From positions 1 through 64,000 of the forward strand of contig CASGDV010000066.1 of NCBI GenBank assembly GCA_949300335.1: a stretch of 64,000 nt of DNA, written 5' to 3'. The position numbers and the translations under genes are program-made. The notes under the pieces were generated by a model. It did no database searches. It worked only from the letters and a program-made list of their open reading frames with translations, and was not told where the DNA came from. Below, in pieces: positions 25,080 to 32,943 of the stretch. Every line of letters begins with the position of its first letter. The stretch's first letter is position 1. This DNA is from an uncultured Bacteroidales bacterium. GTDB taxonomy: Bacteria > Bacteroidota > Bacteroidia > Bacteroidales > UBA932.

Positions 25080-26036
25080 ATGAATATGAATATTTCCGTT
25101 ATGAATATCGAAACCCCGGGAAGTTTCTGGACAGATTACGAACTTGTGGACTCCGGAAACAATGAGAAACTTGAGAGATTCGGGAATTACTATCTCGCAC
25201 GTCCAGAACCCAAAGCCATCTGGAACAAAAGCATGAGTGAAAGCCAGTGGGAAAAACTTATCCACACACGTTTCAGGACCGGAGCCGGTTTCGGCAAGGC
25301 GGGCAAGGAGGACAGCGGCACATGGGAAATGAAGAAAAAGATGTCCGAACAATGGTACATCAAATACAGAAGCCCCCAGAAAGGACTCGACTTTGACCTG
25401 CGGCTTGGGCTAACCTCATTCAAGCATGTAGGGGTATTTCCTGAACAGGCATCCAACTGGGAATTCATATACGGACAGACGGCCGGTCTCGTAAAATCGG
25501 CGGAAGAGCATAATTTGCCCAAACCGCGGGTTCTCAATCTTTTCGCATACACAGGGGCTGCATCTCTTGCAGCCAAGGCTGCTGGTGCGGATGTCACACA
25601 CCTTGATTCCGTCAGACAGGTCGTCACATGGGCGAGAGGAAACATGGAGAAAAGCGGACTTGACGGAATAAGATGGATAGTCGAGGACGCCATGAAATAC
25701 GCAAAGCGGGAAGCAAGGAGAGGCAACCGCTATCAGGGAATAATTCTGGATCCTCCGGCTTACGGCCATGGCCCGGACGGAGAAAAATGGAAACTTGACG
25801 AATGCCTTTTCGACATGCTTCGAAATGTTTCGGAAATACTTGCTCCCGAAAACAGCTTCATGGTCCTCAATCTGTATTCAAACGGATATTCAGCCGTTCT
25901 CGGAGAAACGATTGTCAAGGAGGCTTTCGGCCTTAAGCAGGACGGTTATAAAAATCTAGAATACGGGGAACTCGTGCTGAGGGACAGTTTCGGCAAGAAT
26001 CTGCCGCTAAGTGTATTCGTAAGACTTGCAAGATAA
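25080..26036 (+). CDS. Class I SAM-dependent methyltransferase, rRNA-type
   Basis: About 318 aa. SAM-binding motif I is VLNLFAYTGAASLAAKAAG (about 150-168), the acidic loop VTHLDSVRQ follows, and motif IV is ILDPPAYGHG (about 221-230). These match the C-terminal catalytic region of RlmI/RlmK-like m5C or m2G rRNA methyltransferases (COG1092), but no N-terminal PUA domain is seen. The target is not known. The start is one of several in-frame ATGs; 25080 is chosen because it is nearest the -7 box. The CYTH gene follows by 30 bp. Confidence 0.82.
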   Translation: MNMNISVMNIETPGSFWTDYELVDSGNNEKLERFGNYYLARPEPKAIWNKSMSESQWEKLIHTRFRTGAGFGKAGKEDSGTWEMKKKMSEQWYIKYRSPQKGLDFDLRLGLTSFKHVGVFPEQASNWEFIYGQTAGLVKSAEEHNLPKPRVLNLFAYTGAASLAAKAAGADVTHLDSVRQVVTWARGNMEKSGLDGIRWIVEDAMKYAKREARRGNRYQGIILDPPAYGHGPDGEKWKLDECLFDMLRNVSEILAPENSFMVLNLYSNGYSAVLGETIVKEAFGLKQDGYKNLEYGELVLRDSFGKNLPLSVFVRLAR

Positions 26037-26066
26037 CCGTACCGGAGGAAACCAACAAAAACATAT

Positions 26067-26537
26067 ATGGGAAAGGAAACTGAAAGAAAATTCCTGGTTG
26101 AAGGAGATTTCAGGAAACATGCAATATGCAGTCACCATCTGGTACAGGGCTACATATCCTCGGTCCCGGAACGCACTGTCAGAATAAGGATAAGTGACGA
26201 CAAGGCGTATATAACCATAAAGGGGCGCGGCTCCGGAAACGGACTTAGCCGATTCGAATGGGAGAAGGAAATTGACAGGAACGAAGCTGAAGAACTGCTG
26301 GAACTTTGCGAACCCGGCATTATAGACAAAGTCCGTTTTCTGGTACCGGACGCCGGAAAGACATTCGAAGTGGATGAATTCCATGGAGCAAACGAAGGGC
26401 TCATCATGGCGGAACTCGAACTTGATGATGAAAACGAAGAGTTCGAAAAACCGTACTGGCTGGGAAAGGAAGTTACCGGCGACCCAAGATATTACAACTC
26501 CATGCTGTCGAAACATCCGTACAGCGAATGGAAATGA
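26067..26537 (+). CDS. CYTH-domain protein (triphosphate tunnel metalloenzyme)
   Basis: A 156-aa single-domain protein. The hallmark ExExK motif is ETERK at residues 4-8, followed by basic and acidic tunnel residues: RTVRIRIS (about 36-43), AYITIKGRG, RFEWEKEI (about 64-71), DKVRF, and EVDEFHG with ELELDDENEEF. CYTH proteins of this small type act on triphosphate substrates, as inorganic triphosphatases or related enzymes; class IV adenylate cyclase activity is less likely. It probably shares a transcript with the methyltransferase. Confidence 0.85.
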   Translation: MGKETERKFLVEGDFRKHAICSHHLVQGYISSVPERTVRIRISDDKAYITIKGRGSGNGLSRFEWEKEIDRNEAEELLELCEPGIIDKVRFLVPDAGKTFEVDEFHGANEGLIMAELELDDENEEFEKPYWLGKEVTGDPRYYNSMLSKHPYSEWK

Positions 26538-26564
26538 GAAACCGGTGCCCTGACTGCGAAATAA

Positions 26565-26593
26565 AAAAGGACAGCCTCAGAAGCTGTCCTTTT
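26565..26593. terminator. Bidirectional terminator between the CYTH gene and tRNA-Pro
   Basis: Perfect 11-bp stem, AAAAGGACAGC (26565-26575) and GCTGTCCTTTT (26583-26593), with a 7-nt loop. The minus strand reads out into six T's, so it best serves tRNA-Pro; the plus strand has four T's and can also end the CYTH transcript. Confidence 0.85.
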
Positions 26594-26594
26594 G

Positions 26595-26668
26595 TCGGGG
26601 TACTGTGACTCGAACACAGGACCCTCTGGTCCCAAACCAGATGCGCTAGCCAACTGCGCCACACCCCG
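26595..26668 (-). tRNA. tRNA-Pro, anticodon TGG
   Basis: A 74-nt cloverleaf on the minus strand without encoded CCA. The acceptor arm CGGGGTG pairs with TACCCCG, with discriminator A. The anticodon loop TTTGGGA between TCTGG and CCAGA gives anticodon TGG. The T arm CTGTG-TTCGAGT-CACAG is intact. It has its own promoter upstream and terminator downstream. Confidence 0.95.
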
Positions 26669-26693
26669 AATTTGTTGTTTTCTCGATTTGAGA

Positions 26694-26740
26694 CTGCAAA
26701 TATACAACTAAAATTTTAATTGGCAAATTTTTTCTAACTT
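26694..26740. repeat. 47-bp direct repeat, copy A (tRNA-Pro promoter)
   Basis: Matches 27971-28017 at 41 of 47 positions by ungapped alignment, in the same orientation. Copies A and B bracket the broken propeller lipoprotein gene. Both carry a -33/-7 pair with a 19-bp spacer, so part of the match may reflect promoter consensus, but the shared spacer and the flank beyond the -33 box go further than consensus requires. Confidence 0.7.
26697..26727 (-). promoter_or_regulatory. Promoter of tRNA-Pro
   Basis: Minus-strand -33 TTTG (26724-26727) and -7 TATATTTG (26697-26704) with a 19-bp spacer, an ideal Bacteroidota promoter 28 bp upstream of the tRNA. It lies inside a 47-bp segment (26694-26740) repeated at 27971-28017. 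Confidence 0.75.
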
Positions 26741-26781
26741 CGTTAAGATTTTATCCTATAACAAACATAATAACTGCAACC

Positions 26782-27877
26782 TTATTCTTTTAACCGGTCT
26801 GTCGGCACTGCATAAAGTTCATCCCTGTTGGCATGACTGAAATAAAGCATACTCCCATCAATATGAATATCTGAGAAAGGCTTGTCCAGTTTGAATCTTT
26901 TCATCGGTTTTCCATCCCAATCGAATACATACAATTGGTCCGGAAAAGCATTATCATCAAAATATACCAAGTCTTTGCCATAATACAATGCATATATACA
27001 ATCGTCATCTGCCTGCAATGACGCAAAATGCCATATCTTATGCTTCGTTGAAAATTCTTTCCTGCCTTTAAGGCTGAATCCCTTAGCTTCCCCTGTCTCT
27101 ATATCCAAAATATTTATTTGCGGCATAAAGTTCATTCCAAATGCGATCTTTTTTCCGTCAGGCCTGATGCAGTCGCGCTGACTGAGAAATGTTTTAGCAG
27201 GATAATCAGGATCTTCGGTTTTAAATTCCACCTTGTTAAACAGATGATAAGATCGTAACAAACACCCTGTTCCCAGATCATACACTTCATAATCTGCAAC
27301 TTTCGTCAAGTCTAAGGAATCAAACTCCTGTCCTGAATTATAAACAATCATCCGATTTGTCCTGCAACCTGTAAAACGACATTAATGGAAGCCAGTCACC
27401 ATTTTCGGGATGCAGTGTGATAATTTTGTCGTAAGTATCCAAGCCTGTTTCAAAGGTTTTTGAAATATTCCAGACAAATACCTTCGAGTCATGGTAAGAA
27501 AACAAGTTAGTCTTAAGATCTTCATTATAGAATTCCATTATCGGAAGCATGGAAATCGGCTCATTCCCGGAACGCCCGCGTCTGCAATAACGTCCGAGAA
27601 GATTACCGGTCTTGAAATCGGATACCGAAAAAAAATACTCCTGAGCTTCGTTTGACATAGCGAATACAAGAGAATCTTTAATTTTACCAAAAATTAAATT
27701 TTCTCCCGGTTTTCCTATGAAATCCACTTTAAGATCTATCGCATTATTTACATCATTTATTTTCTCTACAGGAAAGTTGAAAAAGCCATTACTTTCAAGT
27801 TGTTTATTGCAGGAAGAAAAGGGCAATATCAGCACTATTGCCAACACTACCCTTAAAAGAATCTTTGAAGTAAACAT
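26782..27877 (-). pseudogene. Frameshifted TolB-like propeller lipoprotein (BF3164-like)
   Basis: Two frames, 27338-27877 and 26782-27351, together give about 370 aa, the length of one beta-propeller lipoprotein. The first has a lipobox (PFSSC, Cys 23) and ends abruptly after LQDKSDD. The second starts in mid-domain with MIVYNSGQEFDSL and continues DYEVYDLGTG and CIRPDGKKIAFGMNF. Removing one base in the GATGATT stretch at 27345-27351 joins them as KSDIVYNSGQ. The reading frames are otherwise undamaged, so the lesion is recent, a sequencing error, or a programmed site. Base composition is more A+T-rich than the neighbours. Function unknown; the family is surface or periplasmic. Confidence 0.72.
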
Positions 27878-27970
27878 AACGCTAATTTACACAATATGAC
27901 ACAGGTCCTTTAACTCCATATTTTTCAGCTTCACAGGGATAGAGCATGGAAGAAGATGTTGAACTATTGC

Positions 27971-28017
27971 CTGTAAATATATAACTAAATTTTTAACCGG
28001 CAATTTTTTTCTAACTT
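27971..28017. repeat. 47-bp direct repeat, copy B (promoter of the broken lipoprotein)
   Basis: Second copy of the 26694-26740 segment. On the minus strand it carries TTG (28001-28003), a 19-bp spacer and TATATTTA (27974-27981); the final A departs from the TAnnTTTG consensus. It lies about 95 bp upstream of the lipoprotein start codon at 27877 and is presumably its promoter. Confidence 0.65.
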
Positions 28018-28052
28018 TCATTCGTTTTGTCCTTGATTGCAAAGTTTAATGC

Positions 28053-28060
28053 TATCTTTG
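28053..28060 (+). promoter_or_regulatory. Promoter -7 box for the lolD-like gene
   Basis: TATCTTTG, 25 bp before the ATG at 28086. Possible -33 partners are TTG at 28033-28035 (17-bp spacer) or TTTG at 28026-28029 (23 bp). Confidence 0.55.
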
Positions 28061-28085
28061 AAGCCGGAAAATAAAATGCAGAGCA

Positions 28086-28739
28086 ATGATGATTGAAGCC
28101 AGCGGAATAAGAAAATCATTCGGAACGCTTGAAGTTCTGAAAGGAATAGACTTCAGGGCCGACAAGGCGGAAGTCGTTTCCATAATGGGAGCATCGGGAG
28201 CCGGGAAATCCACTTTGCTCCAGATTCTGGGAACACTGTCCACACCGGATGAAGGAAAACTGTTCATTGACGGAACTGACGTATTGGGTCTCAAGGAAAA
28301 ATCATTGTCCATATTCAGGAACAGGAAAATCGGCTTCGTATTCCAGTTTCACCATCTTCTGCCTGAATTCACATCCCTTGAAAATGTCATGATACCGGCA
28401 CTTATAGGTAGAGATTCCGATAAAAAAGCAAAAGAACGGGCAACGGAACTGCTGAAGGAACTGGGGCTCGGCGGCAGGCTGTCCCACAAGCCCTCACAAC
28501 TTTCAGGAGGCGAACAGCAGAGAGTTGCAATCGCCAGAGGTCTTATAAACAATCCTGCAGTCCTTTTTGCAGATGAGCCTTCCGGCAACCTTGACAGCAG
28601 GACAAAGGATGAACTGCACAAGCTGTTTTTCTCGCTTAGGGAAAAATATGGCCAGACCATCATAATCGTGACCCATGACCCCGGACTGGCAGGGATGTGC
28701 GACAGGACCTACCATATGAGGGACGGCAGATTCGAATAA
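28086..28739 (+). CDS. lolD: ABC transporter ATPase, LolD-like
   Basis: A 217-aa nucleotide-binding subunit. Walker [10 protein letters not shown] (about 35-43), Q-loop [12 protein letters not shown], signature [15 protein letters not shown] (about 139-153), Walker [13 protein letters not shown] and switch TTHD-like IVTHD are all present. The Q-loop sequence and length match LolD, the ATPase that powers lipoprotein release to the outer membrane, or a MacB-type relative. No permease gene (LolC/E) is adjacent. Either ATG 28086 or 28089 may be used. The stop is 2 bp before the trmN6-like ATG. Confidence 0.85.
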   Translation: MMIEASGIRKSFGTLEVLKGIDFRADKAEVVSIMGASGAGKSTLLQILGTLSTPDEGKLFIDGTDVLGLKEKSLSIFRNRKIGFVFQFHHLLPEFTSLENVMIPALIGRDSDKKAKERATELLKELGLGGRLSHKPSQLSGGEQQRVAIARGLINNPAVLFADEPSGNLDSRTKDELHKLFFSLREKYGQTIIIVTHDPGLAGMCDRTYHMRDGRFE

Positions 28740-28741
28740 AC

Positions 28742-29491
28742 ATGTCAACATTCAGATTCAAACGTTTTTCAGTATATAACGAAAAGTCCGCGATGAAAGT
28801 AAACACCGACGGCGTGCTCCTCGGTGCGGCGGTAACACTGGATTCCGGAACACGGAACATTCTCGATATCGGGACAGGGACGGGAACGATAGCACTGATG
28901 ATTGCACAGAGGATGGAATACCAGAGCAGAGATACCGACAGCGTCAGCGGAATTAAAATCACCGGCATAGACATTGATCCGGATTCCGCTTCGGAGGCAG
29001 GTGACAACTTCCGCAACAGCCCCTGGAAATCATACCTCAACTCGGAAAATACAAGTCTCAGAGATTATGCGGTAAAACTGGATGCAAGCCGAAAATTCGA
29101 CCTCATCATCTCCAACCCGCCTTATTTCGAAAACTCGCTGAAAGCTCCCGACAAGAGGAGAAGCGATGCCAGACATACCGATTCGCTTTCATACAGGGAA
29201 ATAATCGACTTTTCCGCTGCATATCTGTCGGACAACGGAATTCTTGCCATGATTCTCCCGTCATCGTCGGAAAGGGACCTGACCAGATATGCGCTGTCCT
29301 CAGGCCTGCATCTTTTCAGGATATTGAGAATCCGGACGACACCGAGAAAGGAAGCAAGCAGGATAATTGCGGAATTCTCCGTTTCCGGGAAAAGACATCA
29401 AGAAGAGGAATTCCTGTCCATACATTCATCTGACGGGAACTATTCTCCCGAATATGAGATATTGACGAAAGAGTTCCTGACAATATTCTGA
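28742..29491 (+). CDS. tRNA1(Val) adenine(37)-N6-methyltransferase-like
   Basis: About 249 aa, class I methyltransferase of the TrmN6 (YfiC) group. N-terminal MSTFRFKRFSVYNE and KVNTDGVLLGA are typical of the family; motif I is DIGTGTGTIALMIA (about 41-54) and the amino-methylase tetrapeptide NPPY lies near 125 (SNPPYFENSL). The start at 28742 is 2 bp after the lolD stop; an upstream in-frame extension overlaps lolD and is not family-like. Its 3' end faces the Spy-like gene with an 11-bp gap. Confidence 0.88.
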   Translation: MSTFRFKRFSVYNEKSAMKVNTDGVLLGAAVTLDSGTRNILDIGTGTGTIALMIAQRMEYQSRDTDSVSGIKITGIDIDPDSASEAGDNFRNSPWKSYLNSENTSLRDYAVKLDASRKFDLIISNPPYFENSLKAPDKRRSDARHTDSLSYREIIDFSAAYLSDNGILAMILPSSSERDLTRYALSSGLHLFRILRIRTTPRKEASRIIAEFSVSGKRHQEEEFLSIHSSDGNYSPEYEILTKEFLTIF

Positions 29492-29502
29492 TTCTCGGCA
29501 GA

Positions 29503-29970
29503 CTATTTGCCATTATCTTTCTTATACAGTTTGTTTATCTGCATACGACGGAATTTTTCTTCCGCCCTGTAAAGTTTGGCAACCTTGACTACTGGCAGTA
29601 CCCCTTTATATTCCTTTGCTATTGAAGCATCAACCTTTGCCATATTGTCAAGAGCCTCAAGGTAGTCATCAAGCAAACCGGATATTTCTTCCTCAGGTTT
29701 TCCGTCATCAAGAGCCTGGGAAAGTTTTCTGTAAGACAGCATCACCTGATGGTGGGCCTTGTCCTTGCTTTCCCAGAGACGGTTGTACAAAGGCCAGAAA
29801 GCCTGTGCCTCTTCAGGAGTAAGATTCAGTTCACTTGTAAAAAAAGCTACCTTTTCTGCAAATATCTTCTCTTTCCAAGACTGATTACTGTGATGTGCGG
29901 AAGATATCATCCCGATGAGGATGCATGCCACGACCAGCATGAAATGCATATTCAATACTTTATTTTTCAT
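29503..29970 (-). CDS. Small exported Spy/CpxP-like helical protein
   Basis: About 155 aa if started at ATG 29970 (MKNKVLNMHF), which gives a clean signal peptide or anchor ending near SSAHHSN. A longer start at 30024, just past the anti-sigma stop (TGACATG), adds 18 mostly basic residues and cannot be excluded. The mature part is helical and charged; LNLTPEEAQAFWPLYNRL resembles the LTxxQ motif of Spy/CpxP periplasmic chaperones. It is third in the sigma/anti-sigma operon and is likely an envelope-stress output or sensor; this is inference. Confidence 0.72.
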   Translation of the reverse strand: MKNKVLNMHFMLVVACILIGMISSAHHSNQSWKEKIFAEKVAFFTSELNLTPEEAQAFWPLYNRLWESKDKAHHQVMLSYRKLSQALDDGKPEEEISGLLDDYLEALDNMAKVDASIAKEYKGVLPVVKVAKLYRAEEKFRRMQINKLYKKDNGK

Positions 29971-30025
29971 ACAATCAAAAACTTTTACCATTTTACGAGA
30001 TACATTCCGGAGCCGGTTCCTCATG

Positions 30026-30430
30026 TCATTTGTATTCCACCGCCTCCAGAGGAACATATGAATAAATCAGATAATCGACAATATCGTCATTTGTCACATC
30101 AAACCTGGCGTATTCATATTCGTCAACGAAAGGAGCCGTCACAGGTATGATATCAGAAAATGCCAGACTGCCCTTTTCAAGAAAAACATCCTGAACAGGC
30201 TTGTTGCGCAATACGGCATAACCCACAAAGAACATCAAGGCGAACGATGCCGCAAGAGCGAAATAGGGCACCGGTCCGCGACCGCATGAGACTTTCCGCG
30301 CCCCGTTTCTTCTCTCGGCAGTCATATCGGACAGATGCTTCGGAAGATTTTCGATATACCTTTCCGGAGCACTGAACGGATTATTTTTTAAAATACCGTC
30401 CATGTCAATTCTGTTGTCAACATTCTTCAT
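30026..30430 (-). CDS. Putative anti-sigma factor, single-pass membrane protein
   Basis: A 134-aa protein with one transmembrane segment (about 56-74: FALAASFALMFFVGYAVL), a cytoplasmic N-terminus containing NPFSAPERYIENLPKHL, and a periplasmic C-terminus ending in a DDIVDYLIYSYV helix. This layout and its place right after an ECF sigma gene are those of Bacteroidota anti-sigma proteins, though no zinc-binding HxxxCxxC motif is visible. It probably holds the sigma factor at the membrane. Confidence 0.72.
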   Translation of the reverse strand: MKNVDNRIDMDGILKNNPFSAPERYIENLPKHLSDMTAERRNGARKVSCGRGPVPYFALAASFALMFFVGYAVLRNKPVQDVFLEKGSLAFSDIIPVTAPFVDEYEYARFDVTNDDIVDYLIYSYVPLEAVEYK

Positions 30431-30472
30431 ACCACAAGGTTTTATGTATTAGACACGCACTGAGCCCAAAAG

Positions 30473-31012
30473 TTAAAATTCACTCTGCAATTCTTCCTTG
30501 ATTTTCATATAAGCATGATGATACGAAGCCTTGAGAGAACCGACGGAAGTGTTCAGAATCTCCGACATCTGTTCATATCTGACTTCATCGAAATACCTCA
30601 TCATGAATACTATCCTCTGCTTGTTCGGGAGTCCCGCCATCGCCTTCCAGAGTTTTCTTTCCAGTTCCGTTCCGTTGAAATAAGGATCATCATCAATCTT
30701 CTGCTCCATCAGATCCCTGTAGGATTCAACCGAAAAAAATGAACGTACACGTTTTTTTCTTAAAAAGTTAAGCGACTCGTTTACTGCAATCCGGTACAGC
30801 CAAGTAAAAAGCCGCGCATCCTCCCTGAAAGAAGGAAGCGCGGTCCATACCTTTATAAAAATATCCTGAAGAAGATCATCCGTATCTTCATGGGAATAAA
30901 GGAAACGTCTTACTATCCAATACAGACGTTCTGAATATTCCCTGACGATCTCATTGAAAGCCTGCTCTTTTTTGCCGGAGCCATATAGTCTGATTATTTC
31001 ACTATCGGTCAT
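30473..31012 (-). CDS. ECF-type RNA polymerase sigma factor
   Basis: A 179-aa sigma-70 family ECF factor. Region 2 (about 20-90) contains DLLQDIFIKVW and FTWLYRIAVNESLNFLRKK; region 4 (about 120-175) contains LPNKQRIVFMMRYFDEVRYEQMSEIL and SLKASYHHAYMKIKEEL. It is followed by the anti-sigma and Spy-like genes, making a likely envelope-signal operon. A conserved-looking 42-bp gap separates it from the anti-sigma gene. Confidence 0.92.
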   Translation of the reverse strand: MTDSEIIRLYGSGKKEQAFNEIVREYSERLYWIVRRFLYSHEDTDDLLQDIFIKVWTALPSFREDARLFTWLYRIAVNESLNFLRKKRVRSFFSVESYRDLMEQKIDDDPYFNGTELERKLWKAMAGLPNKQRIVFMMRYFDEVRYEQMSEILNTSVGSLKASYHHAYMKIKEELQSEF

Positions 31013-31044
31013 GGGACAAAGTCAGGCATTTCAAATGTTATCCA

Positions 31045-31998
31045 CTATTTTCTTGCAATGACCTTTTTTGCAGCCTCGGCAATGTGGGACGCATCAAGGC
31101 CATATGCCGCCATCAATTCGGAAGGAGTTCCGCTCTGGCCGAAACGGTCCATGCCATTGACAAACTCCATCGGAGCCGGCCTTCCGGAAGCCAAGACTCC
31201 TGCTATCATTTCACCCAGACTGCCTGACATATTATGTTCCTCGGCACAGACTGCCGCCCCGGTCTTCGAAACAGAAGCCAGTACTGCATCCGTATCCAGC
31301 GGTTTTACCGTAGCGATATCGACAACTTCCGCAGATATACCCTCCTGTTCGAGAATTTCAGCAGCGGAAAGAGCTTCCCAAACCAGGTGTCCGGTTGCAA
31401 ACAGGGTCACATCCCGGCCTTCATTCATCACTATTGCCTTTCCTATTTCAAACGTTGCATTTTCATCTGTGAAATTGGGAACGGAAGGACGTCCGAAACG
31501 CAGATAAACGGGACCGTCATACTCTGCTGCCGCAATTGTGGCAGCCTTTGTCTGATTGTAGTCACACGGATTTATCACAACCATATTCGGCAAAGCCCTC
31601 ATGAGGGCGATATCCTCCATTGTCTGATGTGTCGCTCCGTCCTCTCCCAATGTGATGCCGGCATGCGATGCAGCAATTTTCACATTCGTCCGGCCATATG
31701 CCACTTCCTGCCTTATCTGGTCATATACACGCCCCGTTACGAACTCGGCAAAGGAACCGGCAAAAGGCACCTTGCCGGCGATGGCAAGACCTGCTGCGAC
31801 ACCTATCATGTTGGCTTCGGCAATGCCGCACTGGATGAATCTTTCCGGAAACTCGGATGCAAAATCATTCATTTTCAGGGAACCTTCGAGATCGGCAGTC
31901 AGTGCCACCACATCCGGATTTCTTTTTCCGGCTTCCTGCAAACCTGCACCGAAGCCGCTTCTTGTATCTTTCTTTCCTGTATCAATATATTTTTTCAT
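31045..31998 (-). CDS. Transketolase, C-terminal subunit
   Basis: About 317 aa, corresponding to the pyrimidine-binding and C-terminal domains of transketolase. KKDTRSGFGAGLQEAG opens the protein; GEDGATHQTMEDIALMRALP (about 125-144) and the C-terminal EEHNMSGSLGEMIA are typical. The start is ATG 31998; a TTG at 32019 would give a 4-bp overlap with the N-terminal subunit gene. The two subunits together form one pentose-phosphate enzyme transferring two-carbon units with thiamine diphosphate. Confidence 0.92.
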   Translation of the reverse strand: MKKYIDTGKKDTRSGFGAGLQEAGKRNPDVVALTADLEGSLKMNDFASEFPERFIQCGIAEANMIGVAAGLAIAGKVPFAGSFAEFVTGRVYDQIRQEVAYGRTNVKIAASHAGITLGEDGATHQTMEDIALMRALPNMVVINPCDYNQTKAATIAAAEYDGPVYLRFGRPSVPNFTDENATFEIGKAIVMNEGRDVTLFATGHLVWEALSAAEILEQEGISAEVVDIATVKPLDTDAVLASVSKTGAAVCAEEHNMSGSLGEMIAGVLASGRPAPMEFVNGMDRFGQSGTPSELMAAYGLDASHIAEAAKKVIARK

Positions 31999-32015
31999 GA
32001 TATCCATCCATTTAT

Positions 32016-32855
32016 TCAATAATCACCTAAAGTCTCTTCCAACTGTGCCAGTGCCGCATCACACTGTTCTCTTGAAGGAGCCTTGCCGTGCCATTTGTGC
32101 GTACCGGCCATGAAGTCCACGCCATGTCCCATATCACTTTTCATAAGTATCATGACAGGCTTTCCTGTAACGGATCCTGCTCTTGAAAAAGCTCCGATAA
32201 TCGAATCGAAATCATGTCCGCCGGCGACAATCACATCCCATCCGAAGGATTCCCATTTTGCCTTCAGGTCACCGAGTCCCGCAACCTCGTTCACCGGTCC
32301 GTCTATCTGCTGCCCGTTCCAGTCAGTCACAGCTACAAGATTGTCCAGTTTATGATGAGCTGCAAACATGGCAGCTTCCCAGATCTGCCCTTCCTCGCTT
32401 TCTCCATCACCTACCAGCACATAGACCTTTTCCGTCTCCTTATCCATTTTCTTAGCCAAAGCCATACCGGATGCAACGGACAACCCTTGTCCCAGCGAAC
32501 CGGATGCCTGATATACTCCGGGCAGATTCCTGGCTACCGACGGATGTCCCTGCAGCCTCGTTCCGAATTTCCTGAATGAAGCAAGTTCTGAAACCGGAAA
32601 ATAACCCGCACGTGCAAGAACGGAATAATACACAGGTGAAAGATGTCCTGCGGACAGAATGAAAACATCCTGGCCCTTGCCGCTCCGGTTCCAGTCTCCA
32701 GGCTTGTGATTCATCACTTCAAAGAATAGAGCCACCATGATATCGGTACTGCTCAATGAACCGCCAGGATGACCGGATTTTGCATCCGTGACCATTCTTA
32801 CAATGTCTCTTCTTACCTGGCTGGAAATTTTTTTTAGCTCGTCAACGTTTGCCAT
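32016..32855 (-). CDS. Transketolase, N-terminal subunit (TPP-binding)
   Basis: A 279-aa protein, the pyrophosphate-binding half of a split transketolase. AKSGHPGGSLSSTDI (about 25-39), SAGHLSPVYYS, and the TPP/metal motif VGDGESEEGQIWEAAMFA (about 148-165) with a downstream N are intact. It is transcribed first, 17 bp before the chosen start of the C-terminal subunit. Many bacteria and archaea use such split enzymes; this arrangement is common in Bacteroidota alongside a fused copy elsewhere, which this window cannot show. Confidence 0.93.
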   Translation of the reverse strand: MANVDELKKISSQVRRDIVRMVTDAKSGHPGGSLSSTDIMVALFFEVMNHKPGDWNRSGKGQDVFILSAGHLSPVYYSVLARAGYFPVSELASFRKFGTRLQGHPSVARNLPGVYQASGSLGQGLSVASGMALAKKMDKETEKVYVLVGDGESEEGQIWEAAMFAAHHKLDNLVAVTDWNGQQIDGPVNEVAGLGDLKAKWESFGWDVIVAGGHDFDSIIGAFSRAGSVTGKPVMILMKSDMGHGVDFMAGTHKWHGKAPSREQCDAALAQLEETLGDY

Positions 32856-32943
32856 ATATCTGCATTTTGCATTAAATATCTGACGAAAATAGCATATTTT
32901 TTCCTCCCGTCAAAATCCGGAATCCGATACGGCCTGCCAAAAA

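Noticed and set aside
26782..27877. Two independent genes instead of one frameshifted gene
   Set aside because: The second part lacks a signal peptide and begins mid-domain; combined length fits one propeller lipoprotein. Kept as a pseudogene call with moderate confidence.
31234..32022. Antisense open frame opposite the transketolase C-terminal subunit
   Set aside because: Shadow of a well-conserved gene; no family features.
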